From positions 17,726,811-17,790,810 of the forward strand of contig CM064481.1 in the NCBI GenBank assembly GCA_032716605.1: 64,000 nucleotides of DNA, in the 5' to 3' direction. The translations under genes were made by a program, and so were the position numbers. This DNA comes from Paralithodes platypus. Taxonomy: Eukaryota > Arthropoda > Malacostraca > Decapoda > Lithodidae. Positions 21,226 to 30,215 of this stretch are shown piece after piece (the stretch's first letter is position 1; each line of letters begins with the position of its first letter). The notes under the pieces are model-generated. The model made no database searches and was not told where the DNA came from. It saw nothing but the letters and a program-made list of their open reading frames with translations.

Positions 21226-21447
21226 AAGAAAAACCAAATTTTTGTCATTTTATTAACCCTTCAACCCCGGGTGGTACACGTGTGTACCATTATGTTTTGA
21301 CCCGAGGAACCCGGGTGGTACAACATTGTACCATTGCTTGCGTATGTGCTTTCGAATGGCGCGCGTAAACATTTCGTTCCGTGGTCGCTAGGTGACGCCA
21401 CCAGACACCATGTACGCCACCAAAACAGTCTCTACCCTGCCGCCAAC

Positions 21448-24351
21448 ATGGATACTAGCCCAAAAAGTGATTCCCCTGTGTCCGATTCCATGCTCCCTTC
21501 GACGCCTGCCCAGGTTCGTCGCGCCCTAACGCAAAGGCACGTACAAGATGCGTTGACTCCCGGAGGTATTGAAATAGCTTTGAGGAGTTATGAACGTGGT
21601 GAAGGACAAAATAGTGTTGATGACTTGGGCAGTGATAGCTCCGAGTCTTATCAGTCGCACTATAGTGAAGATTTAGACGATCTAGACGAAATTCATCAAA
21701 GAGACGCGCAATTTGTTGGATTTGAGCATGACGATGAAAGTGATGATAGTACTGAACGTGATATAGTTGTGCAAGGTGATGAGAGTGTAGTGAGAGTGAG
21801 CGAATGGGACAGCACTAGGTCGACTGCCAAGTTTAGGTTGAGTGACACGACACCTAGCCCTTCGCCAGCTAAATCCCCATTCAAGATACGTTTTTATAAG
21901 AAGCAAGTTCTTGAAAAGGCGGCCGCGGCAGCCAGGAAAGAGGCCCTAAAACTTGGTGAGGGAGCAGTGCGTGAGGGTGCCAGTGAGGCTGAGCGTGAGG
22001 TTGACCCGCCATTGTCTTCCTTATCTACCCACGCCACCCAAGTTGCCCCAGGCGCCCGCCATTCTTCCCCACCACCACCAGCACTGCCTAGGGTTGAGGA
22101 CCCCCCACTTTCGGCCTATTTACCCCCTATTTACCCCGAGAGGAGACATACTACTACAGAAAAGGGAAAAGGGAGAAAATATGTGAAAAAAGGAGCTACA
22201 AGTAGGCGCTCTTTGTTCGAGGCTCCCGCGGCTTCCACCCCTGCCGGTCCCAGCCATACGCCCCCGCAACTTTCCCCAGGGTCCACCCCACCTCTCCAGC
22301 CTACAACAGAGGTTCCTGACGATGTATTTGACCTCGCATCCATACCTGCACCTACAGACACTGAACCAGTGCTGTCTACGACTCGTCGTAGGTCAAGGAG
22401 CCCCGAACCTCTGCATGAAGATGACAGAGCCTCACCTGCCACTCCTTCCCCACCTCGCCGCCCACGCATCATTCGTTCCCCGCGAGATTATGAGGGGGGG
22501 TCTGAAGATGAAGGGCACCTCACAGATGACTCTGGCCATGATTACCTGGGTCCACCGTCAGGGCAAGATGACGGCTCTGACGACAACGACGATGACTTTA
22601 TGGACATCGACGACCCTCAACCCAGACGCTTGGCCCAGGGCCGTCGTGCTCCTGGCCGCCCTGGCCGCCGGGCTGGGCCTGGGCGCCGTCGCGCTCCTGG
22701 CCGCCCTAGGGTGCGCGCCGCCAAAGTTCGTGGGCGTGCTGCCCCAGCTGCAGCTCCTCGTCAGCGTCGCCAGCAGGACCCATTTTATTTTTTCAACTGG
22801 CAGGATGTGGCTGCTGATGAAGTGAATGACCCTGATGTAACCCCTTTTGATGAGGTACAGGAGGGTTCAGGAGTTACCCCAAGTTTTCCTGCAGGCCCCG
22901 ATGCTCCACCACATGAGCTTTTTGAGGCATTTTTTGATAAGGAGGTTACTGAGTTTGTCATAGAGGAGACAAACAAGCACCACCAAATCCAGGTGAACTT
23001 TTTTGGCAAGGTGACCAAGGGCCACATGAAGCGGTGGACCCCAGTGACTCATCCCGAGTTCATGGTGTTCCTGGCAATCACCATGCTAATGCCTCATGTA
23101 AAGAAGCACAGGTTGGCTGACTATTGGATCACCAAAGATCTGATATCCACCCCTGCCTTCGGGAAATACATCTCTCGGGACCGGTACCTCGACATCCTCG
23201 GAGCGCTCCATCTTGTCACCAACACCGACATGCATCTCTCTGACAAGCTGTGGAAGATTAGGACGTTGTACGAGATGATGCGAGAACGTTTCACGTCATA
23301 CTTCACGCCCTTCTGCAACGTCTGTATTGACGAGTCTCTTGTGCTGTTCCGGGGAAAGCTGAGCTTCAGGCAGTACATCCCCTCAAAGAGACATCGCTTT
23401 GGTATAAAGTTCTTTGTGCTGTGCGATTGCTAAACTGGCTATGTCCTGGACTTCCTGGTCTACAGCGGGAAGGAAGGGGACGTGGAAATAGACCCCCTCA
23501 TTGGCTTTGGCGGAGCAGTGGTTCAAGCCATGATGAACCGGTACTTCGAGAAGAATCACGTCCTCTACACGGACAACTACTACACGTCCCCCACTCTCTC
23601 AAAGTACCTCCATCAGCGCAAGACGGGGACTGTAGGCACAGTTAGAGCGAAAAGGAAGGGCATGCCAACTTTCCCTCCTAAAACCAAGAAAGGCGATGTC
23701 TTCAAGAAGAAGTCGGGACCCATCCTGGCTATCCACTGGCACGACCAGCGGAAGGTCAACCTCCTGAGCACCGTCCACAAGGGGGAAATGGTTGAGACTG
23801 GCAAGGTGGATCGCCGCACCCAAGTCAGGGTGACCAAGCCCGATGCTGTAATGGACTACAACATAAATATGAGGCTGGTGGACAAGTCCGACATGCAGAT
23901 AGGCTTCATCGACTGTCTGCGTACCTCGTGCAGATGGTACAAAAAGTTCTTTCTGCACATGGTGGACATGTCAATGCTGAATGCCTACAATATCTACAGG
24001 CTTTGGAATCCGCGCACACCCAGGAAGTTCAGTAGCCTGCGGAGGTTCCAAAAACAGGTGTTGGTGGAGCTCCTGGACAGGTATGCTACGCCACAGAGGG
24101 CAGTGGCACAACCTGGGCGCCCCGTTCAGGACCGCATGCAGTGTGCACAGTATCTAAATGTGCACAAGCTCGGTTACCTGCCTCTGGAACGAGATGAAGT
24201 CACCATTAACAGAAGGCGGTGCCATGTCTGCTGGAACAGCCAGGTGAGGCCGAGGAAGCAGAAAAAGACCACCATGCAGTGTGTGGAGTGCCAGGTGTCA
24301 CTATGTGCTATACCGTGCTTTGCTGAGTACCACACCAAGCAGGAGTACTAA
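21448..24351 (+). pseudogene. piggyBac B transposase, one nonsense codon (967-residue frame)
   Basis: The start at 21448 (MDTSPKSDS) is chosen because copy C begins the same way. The N-terminal 450 residues are acidic, Pro- and Ser-rich with an Arg/Gly-rich stretch near residues 395-440. The catalytic domain follows, with aspartates at residues 628 (CIDES), 709 (YTDNYY) and 812 (MRLVDKSD). A C-terminal cysteine-rich domain (CHVCWNS, CVECQ, CAIPC) completes it. The only lesion is CAA to TAA at 23431-23433 (residue 662), between the first and second catalytic residues. No frameshift occurs. The protein as encoded lacks two of the three catalytic residues and should be inactive. Confidence 0.95.
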
Positions 24352-24522
24352 CTGATAATCATAGTGAAAGTACCAAAGACTGACAATATGTATGTATTTA
24401 GGCAACAAGTGGAAATAAAACAATGTATTGTGATAAAAAAGTCATGTATTATGAAAACATATATAAATAAGTGAAAAAAGACACAATAAATTGTATATAA
24501 AACGTTTACAAAGCATATAACT

Positions 24523-25032
24523 AAGTGAAAGTGACACATGACATAATATTAGATGGCCAAAGTATAATAAACACCTGTGATAACGAATAATCAGTGCCTA
24601 ATATAACAATAACCTACCTCAATTACTAATAAAATGTACCGTATCAAGTGAAAATTAGCATTATCAGTGACACTCTCTCAAGCATATTTACCAAAGTGAA
24701 AGTGACACACGAAGTAATATTAGATGGCCAAAGTATAATAAACACCTGTGATAACGAATAATCACTGCCTAATATAACAATAACCTACCTCAATTACTAA
24801 TAAAATGTACCGTATCAAGTGAAAATGAGCATTATCAGTGACAGTGCCACTCTCTCAAGCATATTTACCAAAGTGAAAGTGACACACAAACTAATATTAG
24901 ATGGCCAAAGTATAATAAACACCTGTGATAACGAATAATCAGTGCGTAATATAACAATAACCAGCCTCAATTACTCATAAAAACTACGGTATCAAGTGAA
25001 AATGTGAAATATTAGTGACAATGATAGCCTAA
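24523..25032 (+). repeat. about 177-bp tandem repeat in piggyBac B, 3 units
   Basis: Units begin at about 24523, 24694 and 24871 (171 and 177 bp apart; the first lacks a six-base CAGTGA). They are homologous to the 2388-3075 array, with the same AAGTGAAAGTGACAC opening. Confidence 0.93.
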
Positions 25033-26015
25033 TACACATATTTTATATAATTGGACTCCAAATAACTATAATAACATCACTAACAATAAATAAAATCGCC
25101 TCCGGGAGGTAAAAACTCTGGCGCGACGAGTGGCTAAGTGCGCAGTAGGTTAGCCAAGCCAGGGCCTGGGCCAAGGCGACGCATCCGAACGCGGGAAGAT
25201 TTTCCCGCATAAAAATCACTCCACTTCCCGCGCTCGCCATTATGCAATCACTTGGGCTAGAGACCTCTACTCAACGGCATTCTACACATGAAGGTTTGTG
25301 CAAATTTTTTTTTTTTTTTATAACTTTGGGTCATGTATTTCAGGAGTAACAGGTGAATCAACATGGACCAAAATTCCTCAAAACCCCCGGTCACAGAGTA
25401 CAGTCACGATCTACCCTAGCCGGGGTTGGAGGGTTAATGAATAGGCTAGGGCCTAACCACTTTTCAGAGGTCATTTGCACTTAACGGACTTTTGCACTTA
25501 ACGGACTTCGCTCCCCCCCTAAAAGTCCGTTAAATGGAGGGCTGACTGTACATGTTAAAATTCATCGTATTTTTACTCGATTTTCAATGTACAAACTTTT
25601 TCAATGTGCGGACCAGGTTCCCCCCCTATTAGTCCGCTCATGCGAGGTTCGACTGTAGTTAATTGATGGGTACGCTCAACGTTCACACTTGTAGCGACTT
25701 TAGCATTTGTTATTTACGGCAATATCTTCGGCATACAACATAGTTTCACCATAATAATGCATATTTCGCTGGTTGACATATTCATGGAGGTAGAGCCTAC
25801 GATATAAAGTGAAAATATTACATAGGAAGTGCAAAAAAACATAAAATCGGACCTGCATTAAAAAGTGTAGCTGATGTAGGAACCAAATTCCGCGTGATGA
25901 AAGTAAACAAACTCTCGCAGTTTCACGCAAAATCTCGGGGCCTTAGGTCCCATACGTTTCTCAGGAAATGCACTGTCCGAACCATCCTTCCGTCCGACCA
26001 TCACCGCTCTCCCCT

Positions 26016-26337
26016 ATTTGGTCAGACACCAAACCCCCGGGCTTGGTCCTCATTGTTGCCTACCGTACACATTACACAACCCATTTTAAGAATAAGCTTT
26101 ACTAAAAGAAACATACATTAGAATACTGTATTTAATCAAACGGCAAAAAGAAGGCCATTTACCTTAGTTAGAGGACTGCTAGGCCATTGTAGATTCTGGT
26201 GTAGTACAAATATTCAACATTGAAAATCAGTTGTTGGTCGAGCGGCTCCACCAAAAATGTTATATTGGGGAGCAAAAGATAACTTTAACATAAAGATGGA
26301 CCTCTTATTATAGCGGTTTCGCATATTCTGAGTTTGT
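26016..26337. other. unique AT-rich DNA, nothing recognised
   Basis: Right flank of the outer TIR element. There are no long frames and no repeat that I could match within the window. Confidence 0.4.
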
Positions 26338-26458
26338 ATATTTGGGTGTCATACTATATACAGTGAACCCTCAAATTATATTTGGGTGTCATACTATATA
26401 CAGTGAACCCTCAAATTATATTTGGGTGTCATACTATATACAGTGAACCCTCAAATTA
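26338..26458 (+). repeat. 40-bp direct repeat x3 containing a transposon tip
   Basis: The unit TATTTGGGTGTCATACTATA plus CAGTGAACCCTCAAATTA occurs three times. The half starting CAGTGAACCC is the terminal inverted repeat of the element that follows, so its left tip is present at 26361, 26401 and 26441. Confidence 0.95.
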
Positions 26459-27324
26459 CGCGGGGGATGCGTACTGTGCTGTCGGCGCGTACCTTCGTTT
26501 GAGCGTACATGGAAGTTAAATATAAATGGGGGAAATAGGTATTGGTCTGGCTCCGACCGAAAGTTGTACTATTTTTACCTTTCATCACCTAAAAACCACA
26601 AATATATAACATATTATTGTACAAATATGTTTTTATAACCTGAACTACCACACAAAATACATTAAAAATAAGACACAAACGTAAAGTAACTCACATTGGT
26701 AGTGGTTGAGCAACGCCGATGTTATGGATCTTCGCCATCGATCGATAGCACTGCACCCGAAACGGATCGACCGAAATACTGTACTAGGCTTAGGCCTAGT
26801 GGTATAGTTTTGAGTCGAAAAGTAATACCCCCTGTATATAGTTTCATATACTGTACACAGTGTCAAGTGAGATAGTTCAATAGCTCATATACATATTATG
26901 GAATTGGCTTCACATCATTTAGCCAGGGGAGAGCAGTAACCTTTGAAGCGACTTTCGAGAGAAGTGTAAACAATCTCACCAACTCCTGAACAGAAACAGA
27001 TTTTCCATTTCCGATTTTGTTTGCTCAATATATGATACATGCAATGAAAAACGAAGAACAGTCTTTTAATAGATTCATAATATCCTGTTGTGCTTTATAG
27101 ATACATAATAGTTTGGTACGGGAGATGTGTCTCTCTCCACAGTCAACGGTGACGACGTCGGAGGCCGCCCGAAACTCTCCAACAGATACGAATCGACTTC
27201 CGCTCGTTCGCTTGGCACTTACATTTAATAATTGAGCTTAGTTTTTAATTTGTTGCCTCAATTGTGGTTCAAGCGTAGCTTTGATTACGCGTAGATACAT
27301 TGCGCGTATTTTGAGGGTTCACTG
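26441..27324. mobile_element. TA-flanked pogo/Tigger-like element 5
   Basis: The left end is CAGTGAACCCTCAAATTACG and the right end is the inverse of CAGTGAACCCTCAAAATACG, followed by TA (27325-27326). Both inner flanks are GCGTA-rich. The element is 884 bp from the innermost left tip. No coding region is recognised. The left tip is triplicated. Confidence 0.88.
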
Positions 27325-27326
27325 TA

Positions 27327-27657
27327 CAGTAGGGTCCCGCATAAAACGTGTTCAGATAAAACGAGTCTCGATTAAAACGAGCGACCTAAAATGTTAATAT
27401 TTAATTTTCGATAAGAACGAATGTGATCACATAAAACGAGTCCGCCGCCAAAGTGGGGCAAATCCGAGGAGTTTTCATATAGAGCGCCGAAATATCGTAC
27501 AAAACGTACAAAATATCGTACGCTCCTGACGGAAATTTACGCTTACAGTGAACATTGACGATATTGGGCCACCAAAATGCTGTGTTCACATAAAACGAAA
27601 TCGCATAGAACGCCCTCGTTTATCGACCAATTTCTCGTTTTATGCGGGACCCTACTG
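27327..27657. mobile_element. TA-flanked MITE 6 (CAGTAGGGTCCCGCATAAAA ends)
   Basis: 331 bp with perfect-looking TIRs of at least 20 bp. TA at 27325-27326 is shared with the previous element, and TA follows at 27658-27659. ATAAAACG words are repeated inside. It is non-coding. Confidence 0.95.
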
Positions 27658-27659
27658 TA

Positions 27660-28200
27660 TATATATTACGGGTTTGACAACCCGTAGGGAAGGAAGGAAA
27701 ACCTATTTATTAGTGGCCCCTCCATCATTGACGAACATGCCTATTACATAAGGCATCCTCTTCAAACACTAATCTGCCGTAGTTTGAATCTACCGCGCAG
27801 AGCATTTAAAATCTGAGGAGCCTTCATCATGAGTGCACGCAACCTCACTCATGGCTTCAGTCATTATGAATTGGGTTCTCACTACGAAAAAACTTCGTCA
27901 AAAAGAAAATAAGAATAACTATCCAATAAGCTTTCCATCATATCGTGGATGTACTTGTGTGGATCTTTGACCAGACGCTGATTCAGGCGTCATTCTTCCT
28001 TCACTGACATATCAAGTAAACCAAAATCCTTAATTCATCAACGAATGGGAAGGGGATGGTCGGGAGGGCCCCAGTCGTCAATGATTACGGGGCCACTACT
28101 AAATATTAGGTTTTCTTTATCTCCTTACAGGAATCAAACCTATAATTTATTAGTGGCCCCTCCATCATTGACGAACATGCCTGATTTCTAAGACTGGAGG
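27660..28200. repeat. DIRS-1 terminal block with inverted sub-blocks
   Basis: A hairpin word ACGGGTTTGACAACCCGT (27668-27685) is followed by a block ending in ATTAGTGGCCCCTCCATCAT. The same block recurs inverted at about 28055-28115 and direct again at about 28140-28175. The same vocabulary reappears at 35005-35055, 41160-41300, 56770-56820, 57797-57890 and 58150-58300, always bordering DIRS coding sequence. I read it as the terminal repeat system of the DIRS elements. Confidence 0.7.
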
Positions 28201-28764
28201 GGGACATTCGTAATCATATCATAACTCTAGAAAAGCAGATAATCAAACAACCACATAGTATTCTTACTTTGAAAATATATTTACACATGGTGCAGCCCAT
28301 ATATATACAAAAAAGGGGTTCAAGCATGTGCGTGCTTCAAAGAAGCCTGCTTGACAAAAAGGGTAACTCTGGAGATTCTGTGAACAGATCTGTAGTTACA
28401 AAGGCACCCCACTCAACGAGTGGTGACAAAAATAACAAGTTATAAGTTTACATGTGCACATATAACCCCATAATATTTGTGGAAATATCTTGCAAAATAT
28501 CTCCACTGTTTAATACTAAATTGCTTTCATAGCTAAAACTACTATAACAAGCCTGTTGTTTGTACTAACATTGTACTAGCACAATTTCTCGCCCTGAATA
28601 GAACAGAATTTTTTTCATATCACATTATCCATAATTTGTATCACAGCTCTTACACTCCGGCGGGGTCTAGGGTGTCCTATGTTACACTGACTGCACCCCC
28701 CCCCCCCCCCTTTTTTCCTTGAAAGTAAACAAAAGTGACTGAAGGGCCACCTAGACCCTCTGCC
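28201..28764. other. 3' non-coding part of DIRS-1
   Basis: AT-rich, non-coding, ending in a poly-C/poly-T tract (about 28692-28718). A similar C-run next to T-run is found at 41702-41716 and 58646-58668 in the other two DIRS copies, at comparable distance from the terminal block, which supports assigning it to the element. Confidence 0.55.
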
Positions 28765-28768
28765 TTAA

Positions 28769-29248
28769 CCCTCTCACCACGGAAGGGCTCTTGAACGCCC
28801 ATAAAAAAGCATATAACAGGTACCCGGAAGGGCTCTTGGACGCCCAGTGGTTGAAAGCCTGTGAGCTTCGTGTGCGAGGCGTCGGTCCGACGCATGTAAA
28901 CAACAGCCGGCTGGACCGATGCCCCGCATCTCCGGCCACAAGAAGGAGAGTGTCGCTTGTTCGTGTGTGCCTGTATGTTGTTGTTAAGTATCGAAAAGTA
29001 GTGTAAAGTGGCTGTTTTGGCCATAAAGTTATCTCCAATGAAATCATCATCACAACTCAACCAGTTGACTTAGAGAGCTCTACTTAATGCCATTCTACAG
29101 GTAAATAACACAGCTACGCTTGGGGATGCGCGGGAATGCGGGAAGCAGTCTGATTAACAAATATACGGTAGCCTAGCCTAGACGTTTTTCGGCCAAAACA
29201 CCCGGGTTTCGAGGAATACATATATAATACATAGCCGGGGCTGGAGGG
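28769..29248. mobile_element. piggyBac MITE 1 (copy C-type ends)
   Basis: 480 bp between TTAA at 28765-28768 and 29249-29252. The left end is CCCTCTCACCACGG and the right end (inverted) CCCTCCAGCCCCGG. Two boxes with GGAAGGGCTCTTG(A/G)ACGCCC lie about 45 bp apart at the left end, the same boxes as the left-type end of copy C. Right-end CCGG sites are at 29202 and 29235. The interior shares a TACGGTAGCCTAGCC block with MITE 2. It is non-coding. Confidence 0.92.
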
Positions 29249-30215
29249 TTAAAGCTATACATGGTAAGGAAGGTTTGTCTAGAGCAACTGACAAGTATCT
29301 AGTCAAAAACGTATGATTAGACGCCCACAAATGTGTGGACGTAATATCTTCTACTGAAAAGTTCTTCAGGAAACGTAAAGAGGCTGCCCATTTGCGTAAA
29401 TCGTGGGCCCTACCCACAACGCCGGGATTACTCTCTTTAATGACTTCGACCAAAAGAGAAGCCAATCTCCGTTTCAGTAAGCGTTTACCCGTACTTGCTA
29501 CCCACAAAGCACCTTGGGGGTTTAGAGGAGCTACCCTCAAATATTTGGTTAGAGCTTGCACTGGACATAGATTTTGGTGCACCTTTCCACTTTTTAACGC
29601 CGGCACAGTGAACTCCGAAAACACGTGTGCACTGTGCTCATTCTTGGCTACAAATCCTGGGGAAGGAGCAATGTGAATACATTCATTAAGTCTACCAAAC
29701 CTAAGGCAATTAGGTGTGTTGCTCATCGCCGCCAGCTCAGACACTCTGTTCCCGGTGGCCAAAGCCAAAAGGAATACAGCCTTTTTTAAGAATAATGCAA
29801 AATCTGCAGTATTTTGGTACAGACGAGAGTGAAGCAAAGACAATGCTTTGTCCAGAGACCTAGTAGGCATGAGCTGACGGGGAGGTGGGCGGAGTTTAAA
29901 ACATGCTCTCATAAAACCTGTTTCCTCCGCTACCGGTATGGAGAGACCTGTAAGGTCTAAAAAGGGCACTTTAATCGCAGTTAAGTAATTTTTTAACATT
30001 ACCACAGATAAACGTTTCTGCTCAAACAGATAATTCAAATAATTAAAAACTAATGCCACTGAGGGCACAGTTTGTTCTGTTCTAATGATCCAAGAAGTAA
30101 AGGCTTGCCAATGTGATTGATACTGTCGTTTCGTAGACTGAGTATATTGATTTATTAATTTATTGGTCACATCTCTACCATATGGTGCTAGCCACTTGGC
30201 CTCTTGAATGTCCAT
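29178..30215 (-). CDS. DIRS-1 tyrosine recombinase (YR)
   Basis: Phage-integrase-type recombinase that would join the circular DIRS DNA to its target. I start it at the Met at 30215 (MDIQEAKW), 27 bases inside the end of the RT/RNase H frame. The same frame is open far upstream, but there it is only a shadow of the RT gene. An N-terminal SAM-like helical region (about residues 15-95) is followed by the catalytic domain. Its conserved residues are Arg157 (RVSELAAM), His271 and Arg274 (HDLRKWA) and nucleophile Tyr307 (HTFLTRYL). The last 20 or so residues are encoded by MITE 1. Without the MITE the frame would end a few codons past the TTAA at a TAG. Expression probably relies on overlap or reinitiation after the RT frame. 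Confidence 0.85.
   Translation of the reverse strand: MDIQEAKWLAPYGRDVTNKLINQYTQSTKRQYQSHWQAFTSWIIRTEQTVPSVALVFNYLNYLFEQKRLSVVMLKNYLTAIKVPFLDLTGLSIPVAEETGFMRACFKLRPPPRQLMPTRSLDKALSLLHSRLYQNTADFALFLKKAVFLLALATGNRVSELAAMSNTPNCLRFGRLNECIHIAPSPGFVAKNEHSAHVFSEFTVPALKSGKVHQNLCPVQALTKYLRVAPLNPQGALWVASTGKRLLKRRLASLLVEVIKESNPGVVGRAHDLRKWAASLRFLKNFSVEDITSTHLWASNHTFLTRYLSVALDKPSLPCIALTLQPRLCIIYVFLETRVFWPKNV

Larger units (their letters stand above)
21257..25433 (+). mobile_element. piggyBac element copy B, complete
   Basis: A 4177-bp element with TTAA on both sides (21253-21256, 25434-25437). The left end CCCTTCAACCCCGG and right end (inverted) CCCTCCAACCCCGG match except at one or two positions. The left subterminal boxes at 21267 and 21311 each contain a GGTACA...TGTACC palindrome. 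The right end has CCGG at 25387 and 25420. It holds one transposase gene and a three-unit 177-bp array, and is the youngest layer of the nest at 16.5-26.0 kb. Confidence 0.96.
19296..25548. mobile_element. Tigger-like element 3 (TTAACGGAC-rich ends), interrupted
   Basis: The left end CAGTCGACGCCCCATTTAAC and right end (inverted) CAGTCAGCCCTCCATTTAAC are alike, with TA at 19294-19295 and 25549-25550. ATTTAACGGA words are repeated inside both ends. It hosts the long inverted repeat, Tigger-like element 4 and piggyBac B. No transposase of its own is visible. Confidence 0.85.
19004..25655. mobile_element. Tigger-like element 2 (CAGTCGAACCTCGCATGAG ends), interrupted
   Basis: The left end is CAGTCGAACCTCGCATGAGC and the right end its inverse, with TA at 19002-19003 and 25656-25657. 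Own sequence is 19004-19293 and 25551-25655, so it is about 400 bp without its insertions and non-coding. It interrupts the outer TIR element and is interrupted by Tigger-like element 3. Confidence 0.9.
16547..26013. mobile_element. outer TIR element (GGGGAGAGCGGTGATGGT ends), heavily nested
   Basis: The left end reads TAGGGGAGAGCGGTGATGGT and the right end is its inverse (to 26015), so TA flanks GGGG...CCCC if the target is TA. The words GATGGTTCGG and GTCCGAACCATC recur in the subterminal parts (16559, 16945-16985, 18945-18990, 25975). Own sequence is 16547-19001 and 25658-26013. Everything between is later insertions. I find no transposase, and the superfamily is not certain. Confidence 0.7.
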
